The notes under the pieces were generated by a model that saw nothing but the letters and a program-made list of their open reading frames with translations, was not told where the DNA came from and did not search any database. A stretch of DNA of 64,000 nucleotides. It comes from Rhizomucor pusillus. Taxonomy: Eukaryota; Mucoromycota; Mucoromycetes; Mucorales; Lichtheimiaceae. Made by a program: the position numbers and the translations under genes. Below, in pieces: positions 41,201-56,200 of the stretch. Location of the stretch: assembly GCA_900175165.2 (NCBI GenBank), contig FWWN02000570.1, positions 1 to 64,000 on the forward strand, read 5' to 3'. The first letter of the stretch is position 1, and the number at the start of each line of letters is the position of its first letter.

Positions 41201-44200
41201 TTATCCAGATGACATGGATTAAAAAAAGAGTCAAATGTTGTTGTCTTAAATTTTAAAGAGCAATATTTTGTATATTCAAGTTCCTTTTTGGATATATGCT
41301 ATGTATGGTATGACATTTGTTGATATCGAGGGAAAAATGACGAGACTCGTTAGAATTATTGTTGGCTTGATCGAGTAAACGCAGTGCAACTGTGAGATCG
41401 TATGCTACACCGAGACACAATTCCGTGATCCGCGGCAAGTGTTTCAAGAGGTGCAAAACAATGCTTGGTGACAAATCAGGTTCCAGCCCACTGACATTCA
41501 GCATCTCCAAAGCACACATATCAAGATCGACTGTGCCGTCCACGAGGGGCCGAAACGCGTTGTCTGTCAGCAGACGGCACCCGGATACATCCAGATGCTT
41601 GAGTTTGGAGCAATTGCATAGGAACAACTAGATGTATATGAGTTGGTTAGACCGTTGAAGAGAGAGATAGAGTATCCCTTTTCAGTGGACAACAACAACA
41701 ATGCCAGTAACAACCTACCTGCACAGTTGCATCTGTGACGCATGACTGGTACACGAGCAGCAAGGTTTCGAGACAAGCGCATTGCCGTGCAATGTGTTCA
41801 AAGCCTTGCACGGATACAGAATTGCATTCGCTCATATCCAAGTGCGTCAAGCTATGCGCGGCGGCCAGAGCGAGGTCGTACATTGGCGCTGCGCTGAGAT
41901 TAGCGACATCGCGCATGCGCACCCTTGTGAGTCGTATTTTCTGCTGCTGCTTGAGCGCATGAAAAAAGTTTACAATGTGATCATGATCGAGACTATCGGA
42001 ATGTTCGAGTCCGAGATCTGACAGTTTTGGGCAACTTTGAATCGCTTCCATGATGCGTCCGTTAATGTTGGTAAGCCGGATACAGCTCAAACTTTGTCTG
42101 TGCCTCGCAATCACGGCTGCGAGTGCATCGTGATCGATTTTGCCGCAGCCATACAGGACTAGCGTCTGCAGCCGGTTGGCCTCCATAAAGAGCAGCGGTC
42201 GGATCGCCTCGGTTGATAAGCAGTAACAATGGGAAAGGTCGACGTGTCGGAGACGAGGACTTGCTGCAATGATCTGTTGCACTGCATGATCCTGCGCCGC
42301 TGCATAAGAGAATTCTAGCCGTACAAGCTTCGGAAACGAAAATACTTGGAAAAACGAACGCTCAAACGGTGTAATCTCCTTGTCGCGAGGACACCATCGA
42401 AATGCCGATACTAAATGTCGATAATCGCAATATATTTCCCCGCGTTTGCTGCCATAACGACCTTCCAGCGTGCCTCTCAGTTTACGCAGGGTCATATGCG
42501 ATTGTGGGCAAAGCGTCTTCCATATCCGTCGAGTTGCTACATCAAACCAGACCCTACAAGTGCACGCCGCATTCAGTAGATCTTGATCGTCTATGAAATC
42601 GCACACAAGCCGGGCAATCTCCGGTAACAGGAGCGGATTCCTCTCCAGCGACACGATCGACATTAGATTAAAGCAAGAAGAGAGGTTGGTGCTCCACGAG
42701 TGCTGTTTTGGTATTCGGCAACCTCAATGTGGTTTATTTCAATGATACAGAGAGGTTAGTCTTTCCTTTTTCTTTTCTGTGTGGATGCGTATGACGGGGG
42801 AAAGCGAGAGAGAATGAGAAAAAAGAGAGAGATAGCGACAGAGAAAAAAGGAAAAAGCAAAGAGCTTGTGCTACCTTTCTACTTAAAGGTTGATGATTTT
42901 GCTCCTGATGATTATATAGGTTAGTCACTATGCAAGTAATCGTGCATTTCATGATAAATACCTGTATTCCTCAATATTTTCATGTGTCAGTATAACTATC
43001 GATATTTGTATACAGTTAGAGAGCTGCATCGTGCATGGTTGCATGTCAGTTTGGCACTAACCAAGATCACGTTTTGTCAATGGCTTCTTTGTTAACGGGC
43101 AAATATTTTTCTTCCCTTCCCAGTTTGTAAGACATCGCACCCAGCTGTCGTAGCTGTTTTTTATCAACAGCTTAGTAACATTGATTGCTGGATAGATAAA
43201 GGTTGTTCTGTACTCACCCCATCACGTGGCCATATTTGGATATTGCTGGTTTCACGACTTCGTCGAGTGTGATAGGGTCAATGAAACCAGGAAGCGGGTT
43301 ATCGTCCATTTCTTCACTGTCTGCATCCTCTTGGTTTGTATCATCGTTGTTGCCGCTGCTACCCTCTCCGGTCTCCATCAATCGTGAACGCGTACGTCGG
43401 GTGGTTCTTGTGCTCATAGTGTAAGTGCCAGAATCATCGTTGTAATCCTCATAGTCGTCTGAATCGTCGTCGTCGCTGTCCCAGTTTCGAGTTCTTCTCT
43501 TTCTCTTTTTACTCTTTTTATCGACTGCCGGCGATGCTCTACTTCTAGACCTTGACGAGGAAGGGATGCCAGATGCTCTTCCGGTGCCATGCTTGCTGTG
43601 TGTTCTGAAAGTTTTCTCCACCTGTCCGTCGGCAGTCTTCTTGTCAAAGAGATAATGTGCCTTTCCTTTCTCATCCAGCACATAGTTAGGATCATTAATT
43701 TCGCCAGTTTCCACTAGCAGTCGATAAAAGTTGGAGCATTGATAGCCAACGCGTCCTGGAATTTTCATGGCAAAAATGCCCCACTGGCCGTTAGCACCCA
43801 CTTCCTCCAGACGTTTGAAGAATAGTTTCCGTTCTTCTTCCGACCACTGTCCTTTGCGCTGTACTTCACCAGGCGCGTTGAAGCGGTAATAGTAGCTGTT
43901 TGGATTTTGATCGATCATTTGATATGCACGGATACGGGCCTGAGACCATCCTTCAAAGGCCTTTTCAGGGTCAACTTGGTTTTCTTGCACTTGTTTGAGT
44001 GCATCATCGAGAGCTAGACGTCCTCCCATACGGTATTGCCTATTCAGAATGTGAGATAAAGACGTCTTCAAAGTTGTCAAGTTGATCGCCGTGCGTACTT
44101 TTTAGCGGTATCATTGGTAGTCTTTTTCAGTGTTTCAGAACGCTTCTTTAACAACTGCTCATATGCAGCTTGTTGCTCGGCACTCATCATATTGTCTATC

Positions 44201-47200
44201 AAGACAAGCTCATTTAGAAACCATGCATCTTAAGGCTTGTTATCCATTTTAGCTTACGTCTTGTTTCGACTTCTGGAGCATGCTTGGTGGCAATAATCTT
44301 TCGGATGCCAAGCACGTATCCAGGCTGTGTCAAACGAACGATGACTTCGTCCTAGCAGTGCCGCGTTTAAGCGGTCAAGAAGAATCGATTGAATTGCTGA
44401 TAATATTTCCTTTTACCTCGTCGTTTTCACAGTCAACAAGCATTTCGTCAATCTCTTCCGTAGTTAAGTAATCAAACATGCCCTTAATCTTTTTGTATTT
44501 ACGAGCCTTGTCTCTGCGTTCAAATTCGGCAAATTGCCGCTGCTGAAGAGCGACACGTTTTTGAATGATATCCATATCTGCTTCGGTAACTTCTTCGCTA
44601 AAGACATTTTCCTTTCGCACGGTTTCGATCTCTTCACTGGATCAGCGGTTAGACATTACATCGCACTTTGCCGAGTTTGATATGGACTTACGTTTCCATG
44701 CTAGAGAGTTTCCAAAAGTCTCCTTCAGTTTCGTTGTTGTCTTCTTCAACAGGTTTGAGGTTACGAAGCTTTTCCTGGTAAAAAGAAGGAGAGTTGAAGT
44801 TATATGTCTTTCAAAGCAGGTTTTTGTGTACGTACAAGAATGGGTCTGATTTGAATGCATGCTGGAACTTCCACGTTACGCCAAATGGAGGCATCGCGTT
44901 TGCGCGCGGTTGTGGCAATGTCTGATTTCTCTCAGCATAAAACAGAGGATATTGCACTGGGACAAGGGTACAGTACCTTCTTTGAAGAATTTTGAGACTA
45001 GTTTTTCCACTTCTGGAGTCGATTGCTTTTTAGCGCGAACCATGATTCTGGGCAGGAGAAGAAAATGAAGAAGCTGGAACAAGTGTCCTGAAAAAATGCG
45101 ACAGGCACGTCTGGCGACGAATTTTCAGACGCGTCTGATGGCGCGCCTGCAATCGATGCAGCTGACACATACGCCGTCTCTGACCTGGACGGCATAGCCA
45201 ACTGCGTAAGTTTCGATATACAATATCAAATTTGAAAGAGGCACGTAAAATTATGTCAAAGTAAAAGTAAAATATGAGTTTATTCGGGCGTTTTTGTGAG
45301 GGCTATAGCACTGTAGTTAGTCTGGTCAGGGTCGAGTGCCATATACTGCTTCATGACTTTAGCAGCTCCCTTTGCATACTGTTAATCAACTGTAAGAGAA
45401 TACATTTGAAGCCAGCACACTTGCCTCTACAAGGTCTGTACACTTTCCGTGGTTGATAGGGAATACTTTGCGGCCATCCAGTTCATAAAGGTGGTTATCA
45501 GCCACGATAAAGGTAATAAAGTGCAGGTCCACATCCTCGTTGATATCTGGTACGTGAGTTTGACCGTCTTGCGCGCATGTCTGATGGATCTGTGCTAACT
45601 CTGTAGAGTTCTCTAACACTACTGCTCGTTCCTCAGGTGACAAATCTCGAGCTTCTTCAATTATCCTTTTGAACAATCCGGGACCTTTTTTTCGATTCAC
45701 CTTTCAGTTGAAGGTGTTCCTCCTCCTTGTCATTGCCTATATGTTGCTTACCAACAATATCTTCATTGTTTGCTAGCGAGTGCAAAAGCGCAATCATGCC
45801 GCACGCATTCTCGACCGTTTGCTCAAAGAATATCACATCAGGACTCAAGCTTTGCTCGAGCTTGGTCAATCGGGCCTCTTCTTCCTCCTTAAACTTTTCA
45901 TAGTTGGGCGTAAGCGGGAAAAGGAATATGATGGCGCGCACCGGACGAGGAATCATGGCCAGCAGCTCTGGCTCAAAGCCTGATTGATAAACACGCATTG
46001 TTAATTTTTCCATCAAATACACACACTCTAATTATTCTACATGTATAGTTTACCGTAAACATCCGTGTAGCTGTATGACGGGTCTACACCGTTGGCGTGT
46101 ACGATCTTGTCAAAGGATCGGTGAGTTCGCATGCAACGTTATCCGGCTGCATAAACTAGACACGTACTTTGTTCCACACCTGCAATGTCTCTGTTAGTAT
46201 AGAGAAGCACAGGCGCCTGCTAGAGGTATTCGACATTTACCTCTGGATTACCTTCAAGAGGAAGCCATCTAATGTGCTTGTGCTTAATCACGTCGTCGCT
46301 TTGGTCGTCTTCCATTCTCAAACAAAGAGTTGAAGGTAAGCCGCGGGTCTCAAAACGTCACTTTGGTTTAAGCGCTTATTCGGAGTTTCGTTGTCATCCT
46401 GGTTAGAAAAATGGATTGCGAGGTCTAGAAAAAGTGCACAAAACCCAATGTCAAGCAAGTATGGTGTAATAATTACAGGATTTATTGAGATACAGGTGGA
46501 ATATTTATAATGCATGTATGAATGAGGAATAGAAGCGAAAAGGAGGGACATGACTTTTACATTGTAGTATTACCGCGGCACTGCTGCTTTTTCAAACTTT
46601 TTCGGGTATCGAGGTGGTAAGAAGCTGGTCCACCATTCTCTCGTCGCGATCAAGGACAAAATCTAGTGCATAGCCAGTGCACCAGAGAACTACGGAAACC
46701 GCCAGGGCAAGGTAGAACAGCGCGCCGCTAGTCACAGCGGGATTGTTGGCGAAAACGGATTTCTTTTGGCCACCGTGACCTGACTGTTGTTGTTGATGAC
46801 CACCGCCGGATGATGAGGAGCTGCTGCTTGCTTGGTATCCACCGGCACTTGCGCTAGCTTGACTGTTTCCATCATGTTGTCTTGGGACGAAACGATGCAT
46901 GTTTGTGGATTGCCGGATATCGAACTATTGTTTTCTTTTTGTGTGAGCCAACAGACAAATCTTCTAAAAATGGTAAAATGGAAAGTACTTTGTTCTTGTA
47001 TTCTTCCTGAACTAGCGCATCAAAGCCTTGAATAATAGTGTCTCTACGTGTTAACAGGGTAGCAAGCGTTGCCTTGACGGTGCAAACGATGAAGATAATA
47101 GCGGCTAGTACAATATATGGGTATCGCATGGCTCCTTTCTTTTGTGTGTGTGTATATGTGTGGACAACGGATGTAGTTGTCAAGGGATATGATGATCGAC

Positions 47201-50200
47201 GGATGCCCGGAAACATTCCAAGATCATGTTCCGTATTTATATTATCAGGATCTACCCGCCCGCCGACCGCTTAACAGATCCGCAAAAGAAAGAAAATTCC
47301 ACACTTGATCAAGATATAGCGGACACCAACAAGCTACAACCCAAAAGCATAAAAAAGATTTCATCAGTCAGACAAAAACAGAAATCGCCATTCACAGCTC
47401 AAGCAACGCAAGTTGCAAAGCTTTCATTCTTTATTCGATGTACTTGCTTCAGCCACGATCGCGTAGTACCATCCCTTGCTGCAAATTTTCCTAGAAAGGT
47501 GAAATCATACAAAAGGCTTTTATTATTTTTCTTTCTGTCCACTGATTGAGATCTGTTCAAACCCAGGAAAAACAAGGTCCAGGTGTATTTTTTTTCTCCA
47601 CCCACTTTTATCAGATCCGCTGCGGATATCTGATGACCTTAAGAGAGCAAAATAAAAAATTATCATACGAATGGATTAGCGGCCAGCACGCGAATCAAAG
47701 GAGGGCTTTTGAACGGATCACTAGTGATCACCACACGGATGTAATCGAAAGGTCGAACAACTTGGCGACATTCATCTGGGATGGTGCACTCTTCCTGGCT
47801 CGTCCAAGGATTTTCACCTTCTATGGCGCGTAGGGACATGGACCTTGGACGCGACTTTTTGGACAAGACACACTGATCCGCTGACGGCGGGGACGATACG
47901 GACTTGATCGATAAATGCTTTATGGTATCCGTTATCTCGCCTGTTGTGGAAGGAGGCGCGGATGTTGTCGGCGACGCGTCAACGATCAGATCATCTTCTT
48001 CCTCATCATCTACGTCCGCTTGCAACGAATCTGCCTGCTCAACCATCGCATCTGCCGTCGCTACACCCTTCTTCCAATATAGGTGCAACACGCCATCTTT
48101 CTCGTTGTAATGTGAGGTATCCACCGGCAGGTTGATGATATGGATCCGTCTCTCAAGGTCGAGTCCAGGCACGATCACGTCAAACGCTTGCTCCTGCACG
48201 CCTACCACGATTGCTTCGTGCGTGGTCGCCGTCTGGCCAGATAAAGCCAAGTATCGAGATAAGAAAAGATGCTGTGATTGCTCTCGCGCGTGCTCTGCAG
48301 ACTGCACTTTAACGTTGCAGTGACGTGCTATCTTTTGAACTATCTCGCTTTCAAGATAGAAACGTCGCTCTAAGCCCATACATGTCAGTAAACTTATATG
48401 ACCATCGTTTGTTTCTTTCTTTCAGTGTACCTCCTGCAAGAGCTGCTTCTAACTGACGATGTACGATAAGGTCACTGTAGCGACGCGATGGTGAAGTGAA
48501 TTCGGTGTAAAGAGGCGCATTGAGACCATAGTGATAGTACTTGTTGATATCGAATTTTCCAGTGCAGTAGAATTTTGCCTGACTCATGGTCTTCAAGGCT
48601 AAGATGGTGATGACCGTCTTGGCTGCTTCGTTTTCAATCGCATCAATAGTCTTCTGTAAAGTTCCAGCTGTAGACGGATCAATCGTGTATCCAAGTCCAC
48701 GGAGGTAACCAGCAAGTTCACGTAACTTGCGTTCATTGGGAGGTGCCTGTGATTGCAGGAGTGCATGCTCTGGGAAATGACTGGAGATTCTCTGTGCAAC
48801 TCCTGAGTTAGCTAATATCTTGAATTCATCCATAATATCGTCAGCTGGCATGCGTTGCTTGGTTGATACAGTTTGCGGTCTGCCATCGTCTGCAATGTCC
48901 AAGTCGAGCATTGGCTTTCTCAAGAACATGGTGCCGTTTCGCGCGCGCGCCTGCTTTAAGCTTTGCGCGAGCGAATATAGCAGATGGACACTATCTTCCC
49001 AATCTGGCTTTTGTTTATCCTGAATGCCAAGATGCGTTGGAACGCCATTTCCATCCAGAATATCTTGCAAGTGGCTAGTCAACAGGATGCCTTGAGAACT
49101 TGAGAATAAAATAAAGGCGTTATTTAGAATATTTTCCCATTCCTAAAGGACACGGCTTACCGAACAATGCTCTTTCCGAACGAAACATCCATGACTTGAC
49201 CGTTCTGGTCCATTTTCCACACTACCGAGAATGCCAACCTTAGGAGGATATAGGTCAGCGACATGTGTCTTGCTTTGTTTTACTGTAAAGTAAATGTTAC
49301 CTGTCTGCCTCGGCCACAAAATCAGTGCATTGTCTTAAAAGCTGATCGGGCCACAGAGGCGAAGTTTCATAGAGGTACACGCCGACAGCTCTAGCTTTTG
49401 CTTCCTTGTCCAAAGGTGTGTTCGGTTTGACAAATGCCGAGACGTCTGCCACGTGGAATCCCACTTGGTACAGACAGTCGCTTATCTGCTCAATAGATAC
49501 AGCATTGTCAAGATCTACTGTAAGGTTAATAATTTTTGTTTTACACAAACACAAGGTATATACAGTCACGCTTACTTCCATCGCCTGTCACATCCACTGT
49601 AAATGTACGAGCTCCTCGGAAATCTTGACGATAAGCCAGATCCTCCTTTGAAGGTACCCAGGGTACGGGTGGTAGCTGCCGGAGCACACTGTCTGCAAAC
49701 GGTTCAATTGAGAAATTGTTATCAACCAGTATGGCACGGAATTGGACAACCAAGTTGCGCGCAGGACCCAGCTCGTCCTCAAGCACTCCAAACGGGTGCA
49801 ACGAGGTGATAGGCCAGCGTTTGATTGATCCCTACGAGCTGCGTTAGAATAACATGCATCTTGCTTTTCCATCCAAACGTTACCAAGAACAATCTGTTTT
49901 CGAATGCTTCGCTATTCTCCAAGAAACCTTCCGGTGCTTGCTCGACAGGGATTGCAATCAATGGGACGCGTTTATCTGTGGGTTTGAACCAGATAATGCG
50001 AGGAGATTCCTTTCCACCATCTTCGTTTGACGACTCTGTTTCCTTCTTTGAGCGCTTGTTGCTAGGTCGCATGAGACCGAGCGTTCTATATACGTGATTG
50101 TGTTAGTGAAAAGATAGAAAAACAACTGTTCACCGCGTGTACTTGCCCAGAGAATGCCTGGCTCTGGGACCGTTCCATGATCGCCACGACAACGCCGCAG

Positions 50201-53200
50201 TATTTTGGCCGAACCTTATCGACGTCTTCCTCGCCACCAAACATAATTTCCTTTTCATCTTCTTCATCCGGTTTACGAATAATGGGCTGTCCATTATTGC
50301 GGGCAACTTTGGCATACTCCTTTTCCTGTTTTTCGCGGAGTATCCGATCAACATCGACAAGTTTGACAGCCACCACGTCGCCCTCCAAAGCCCGATTTCG
50401 GTCTCGTGACCCACATATATAGATGTCAGCATTTAACTCCTCACAGAATACATAGGCGTCGGAGCGGTTCCGGCGGTTTACACGAAGGATACCGTGAACC
50501 AGCTGACGAGCTTTGAGGCGTGGAACGAGAGCTGAAAATGGAAGATGCGCAAAGAAGAGCGCTCGACGGTGCGGTGGGGCTGATGGATCCTCTCTCGGGA
50601 AGCTGACGCGTGTAGGTGTGAAAGGGGCCCAGACATATGAGGAGTGATTGGAGGATGTTGCTTTGAATTCAAGCTGAGGACAAGTTCCAGATAGCTGCAT
50701 AAACAGTTTTTACTTACATGCTCTCCAATCACTGCGGGAGGAGCGCCTGTTTTGTTGATTGCCGAGGTCAAGGCTCAGATGCATTGGTCTTGTATTTTCT
50801 TCATACTGCAAGGATGTGCGTTTGTTGTTGAGCGAGCGCCTTTGTCCAAATTCGGCCTCAGAGTGACGATAGTATGCTCGCGTACCGGGTTCCGAGAGCC
50901 GTCGATTGTGCTTTTGCTGCTCTAACGCAGGTCGGTGGTACGCTCCTGTGAGCTTGGCTTCGGCCTCAGCCAACGCGTCAGCTCTAGAGTACGAATAATC
51001 CTCGTCGGCCGGCTCCTTGTACGGTGACGACGAGCCCATAGGAAAGTTGTTAAAAATGGCAGAAGAGCGATGCTTGCGGTGCAGAGGCATCGTCACTTCT
51101 TCCTCGCAAACGGTGTGCAGCGCACTTCGAGGATGCATGGACGCACGAGCACCGTTGCCGTTGTTGTTGCCTTGAGAGGTCATCATCATCGATCGGCAGC
51201 GTTGCGGAGGCTCATATTCCATATCCGCCGCCGTCGGCGCTGCAAACTCGATGGCAGAGTGACGCTTAACGTCCTTTGTCCATTTCTATAAGAGAGACGA
51301 ACGAAGCGGGTCAGGAGTGGTGCTCAGGGGTCGGTTGTTTGAAAGTAATATGAATACAAAAACGATAACAACGATATACTTGCCGTGTTTTCTGGAGGTG
51401 GATCAAATAGACCACGTGTTGATTCGGGCGCTGTCTGGCCATCAAGATCCAGTATATCCATTATGCGACAATGTATTAATAAAAAAGGGAAAGAGAAGTA
51501 AGAATGTGGGAAAAGAAACGAAAAAGCTTGGAGGGAAAAAGGTGACTGCATCAGGGGTTGATTTGCCTAGAAAATAAAAAAAGGGAGAACTGATTGATGT
51601 GATGTGATGGTAAACTTGGATAGAACGTTTGTTGAAGCATCATTATGGGCCGGCTCCTGACGGTTTCAAAATTTTTTCCATTCACGGGAGACAACCTCAA
51701 AGCTTGATAGTAATTTGAACCTTGTTTTTTTTCCTTTCATCATGAAAAAGACTCGTATTCTGGCGGTGTTTGGACCCAAGTAGAAAAGCAATGGTCTAAA
51801 AGCATCGTCTTAGCTTCTTGATATGTCTTTGCATCCTCTTTCCATTCCTTGTAAGTCGTCCGCCCGGTCGTGTTTTCACAACCCAGTGATCTAGCGAATG
51901 AAAATAATTGGCTTTTAGATGCAGTCCCATCTTATTCCAGCACGGTCTATTTGCACGAACTTGGCCACAGCTTTAAACTTCTCAAAAAGTGCCAATTTAC
52001 ATATTGAAGCCCTAATTATTTTTTGTTGCCCTCTTGGATCAATACGTGCATAAGGAACTCGCAGTTATTGTATGTTACCTCGTCTTTGCATCTGTCGGCT
52101 TGTTCTTTGGTGCCCCTTGCTTTCGGCCATGTACTATGACCTGCGGCTTAGGCATACCCGTGACCCACAGAATGGCTACACAATAGTGAGCAAGGAAGGA
52201 GCCATGCTCGTTTGACACACACAAACTTACACGTGCCGCATGGAATAGGCGTTTTCTTCTTCTCTTGAGACGATTCCAAATTATGCTTGGAATTCTCAAA
52301 CTTTACGTTTGTTCCTTTTATGTCTGGTTTGCACAGTTTATAAGGTGCAGGCAGGTCTACAAAGAAAAAATTCTTCAGGATATGTACTTTATATGAATAC
52401 TCTCCCTCCTCCTCCTCCTGCACCTTTTAAAATCTCAAGACGTCCGTACAATGCTCTTTGCATTGAGTCAGCATCGTACATTTCACCAACAACAACGGAT
52501 GACAGATACACAGGTTCGTCCAGGATATGCATCAGCAACGCAGACTGCAGTCCCAGGACATTCCACCGAGCGAGCTTGTCGCTAGGAGAGAAAAATATAG
52601 ATTTGAAACACGAGTTTCATAAACGATCATGCAGCTACAGTTTTTTACCTGCATGACATGGACAGCGTCGGCTCCGAATCAAGACGGCCTAGACAAAGGC
52701 AACCGATTTGGTTAGAAAAAGTTAACTAGATGCTGCTGTGAAATCTAACCTGGCTTGGTGCGCAAAATGCCTAGCTGGTCATATTTGTAGCGACCGCGCT
52801 GAAGAGCATTTTCGGATACCTTTTGGCGCTTGTTCGCGTATGTATTGCTGACAATATACTCTGCAATTTCAGGCGTTAATGCCTTGCGCTTTGCGCCAGC
52901 GTGAAAGGCCTCGTAAGATTCTTGCGTCTGTAGTTCTGCCAGGGCAGACATGGATGCATCGCCACCTAGGATTCAATAAAAGAAATTAATGTGGATATCA
53001 TCAGGAATCTGGGCAAGATGAACTTACAAGGAGACTGGCTAACATACATGTGGAAGCTTGTATTACTGCGAACCTTGAATCGCTCGTTGCATTTCTCCAA
53101 TGGTCCCTGCGGATCATTCAGAGTTGCTTGTTCCAGGAGGTACCTGGCTTTTCGTTTTAACTTATCATCACGATTATATTCATCCATGCGACGTACTGTA

Positions 53201-56200
53201 TGAAACCACGACGCGCGACGACCTCGGCGTGGCAATCGTGAACAAGCTGGCCTGATACGCAGAGCTTGGAATACGGCAGGCATTTTAGACCCGTCCTTTA
53301 TTTCTCACACCGTCAATAATCTGCGAAAGTTTTTCTTCCCACCAGCTGAATTTCTCCCCTACCCTAGCGAAACGACCTTTATGGATGGTTCCTGCTCCGT
53401 AGATTGCTGTGTGACTTGAAGTATGCACGCCAGTACAGTCCACTCCACTTTGTCGCCCTGGACTGTTGGCTTGCCCGTTTTCGGCAGTTTCTTGTACTGC
53501 TGAATGCTGATCTTGGCCAGACAATCTGCAAGATCCTGGCTAATGGGCATTTGAGATCGCTGCTTAATACAAAATATAAAAAAGGAAGGAAAAAGGGCAA
53601 AAAAATTCTTCTTGCCTGGGTCAGCGTGTTCGTTGCTATGGCAGTGTTACGATTCATTACACAATTTACGGAATGTTTTTGTCAATCTATCGACCATAAT
53701 ACAGGAATTGTTTACTTATACTACTCAGTACAAAAAAATGGTTCTGGATAATTAATAGATTAAGCAAGCATGTAAGAGATGCCTGCAGCAAGGGACAAGG
53801 CGACGGCGGAGGTTGCAGCGTAGCGTCCAGCACCACTGTCCTGCTGAGCCTGCTGCTCAGCGTCAGCACCAGAAGACTGTTGAGCATTGTTGTTGCCAGA
53901 GCTGGGGCCGTTAGGAGCAACGCCAGTTGAAGAGGCAGCAACGCTGGGAGCTGCGGAGGAGGCAGCAGCGGTGGTGGGGACGGCAGTGGTGTTGGCATTG
54001 CCTTCCTTGTAGGAAGCTTGGCCAGTGCATTGACCAACGGTTACAACCTTGTATGCTTTCTATTGGATCCAGGCGGAACATTTGATCAGCATAAATAGTT
54101 GGAGAATTACATGTTGCAGAAAGTACCTGAAGGATAGGCAAGACGCGCTTGGCGGCATCGACGGTGCTCTGGTACAAGTCGTGCTCGAGGGAAATACCAC
54201 CTCCGGTGTTGTTGGCAGAAGCCCACTCGGTGGCATTGTTATCAATCCATTCAGGCTTGAAGCCCTTGATTTCATCCATACGCCAGTCATCAGTGTCGTG
54301 ATCCCAGATAACAGCTATAACATTTGCAGTTTAGCTTCATGTCTTGTTATGATTTAGACATGCGAAACTCACGAGTGAAACCGAGGGCGGCAGCAATGCT
54401 GCGAACACGGTCATCAATATCACCGTAGGGCTGTACAAATTAAAACCTTAGCACGAGTGTGATCGAGATGTCTTAACGACTTACAGGGCGGAAAAAGCGG
54501 GGAGAGACGCCAGTAACTTCCTTGATGGCAAGTTCGGTCCATTTGAGTTCGGCAACGATTTGTTCGTTAGTCTGAGTAGTCAAGTAAGAGTGGGACCTTA
54601 TTGGAAAACGCGGTCAGCAAACTGTATACATAAATTTCAAGAAGGATCACTTCATACCAGGTGTGCATGGCGAGTTCGTGACCAGAGTCAAAGATACGTT
54701 TGGTGTGCTCAGGGAATTGGACAACTTGACCGCCAATCAAGAAGAAGGTGGCCTTTTGTTGGGTTTGGTCGAGGAAATCGTACAATTGAGGGCTAAATTG
54801 GGTCGGGCCATCATCGTACTAGTAGTTGGATGAGATATAATTAGCAGTGAGTTATCGGCCAAGTGAGCGGTCGTCGTTGTCGCTGCGATGTTAACTTACA
54901 GTGATACCCCACTGACCCTTGGGGCAGGTCGTGATATCTGTGGAGCGTGTGCAACCGGTAAAAGTCCAATCGCAATAAGGATCAGCTTCGCCGTTTTGCT
55001 GAGGACCTACAACGGGGCATTGGTAAGGCAAATTGACCAAAAAAGTATGATTTTTTTATTTCGTGCTGCATACCATTCTCGCCGCTGCTCTTCACAACAG
55101 GAGCATCAGTGATGTTTGCATTGGAGAGCAAGGCCATCCATTCCTGCTTAGGAGTAGGTACGGATCCAGCCTGCGGGTAGGTCTCCTTGAATTGGAAAGT
55201 CTGCTGGGCATTCACGGCAGAGAGCGCCGCGGTGGCGAGAAGGAAAAGCTTGGTGATGGTTGCCATGGAGAAAGGAAAGTATTAGGGCACGCGAGAGAGA
55301 CGGTATTTAAGTGTAAAAAGGCAAGGAGGTGGGAAGCCGAGAGATGTAAGGCGCAGCGTTGGTCCTGCCACTTTTTATACTGCGGCGGGGTATCGGGCGG
55401 AACAGACTCGAACTTTTACAACTTCTACCATAATGTCGCCCTTTTGTCCGGTATTGACGGAAATAGAACAGGGCTTGCGCATCGGCGCGACAGTGATACA
55501 AGGTGAATTCCAGGAATTGACCTTTCTCTTTGCTAAAGCTTGGCAACGTTGCAGGTGCCACTGTGCATGCAGACTACCATTGAAGATAAGCTCTCTCACA
55601 ATTGCAATGGCAGCCAATTCTCGCTCTGTTGTTCGTGGCATTACCGCCATACGAAAATATTTGTCCGCACTGCTTGGAAATGCAGGAATTATTCCATGAC
55701 GAAAGAAGAAAAACTTATTAATAGTTCTCGATAAAGTCAAAGTACCACTCTTTTGTTCAAAATTGAAGTTTTTGTGCATTGTGCAACGTTGTTAAAATAG
55801 GCAACTTTTTTGCGCGAGTTCCGGGTAAAACCAGGCAAACCTAATAGTTCCGCGACAGACAACGCCACATTGGAGCATCGTGTGGGTTTACCCGTCGTCG
55901 CCAGCCCGGCAACGCCAAGTATCAATGCGCCAAGAGCATACGGCAAGCAAAACAAACAATTGCCCAAAACTGAATCGGATGTGCTATTTCCAATTGCTGA
56001 ACGCGGCGCGCTCTCGTGTGTGTGAGAAGACCGCGCAAGATGAATGGTGGTGGCAGTGCCACCACGCGCATTAGCCCCAAATTGAGAACATTTGTTTTCT
56101 ATTTTCCATTTTCACTTCCTGTTGGATACATGAGCTGGGCATCCTGGCAACGCCTCCTGCAGCCCAGTCAACCCGTTACTTTAACATCAAAATGCCGGCA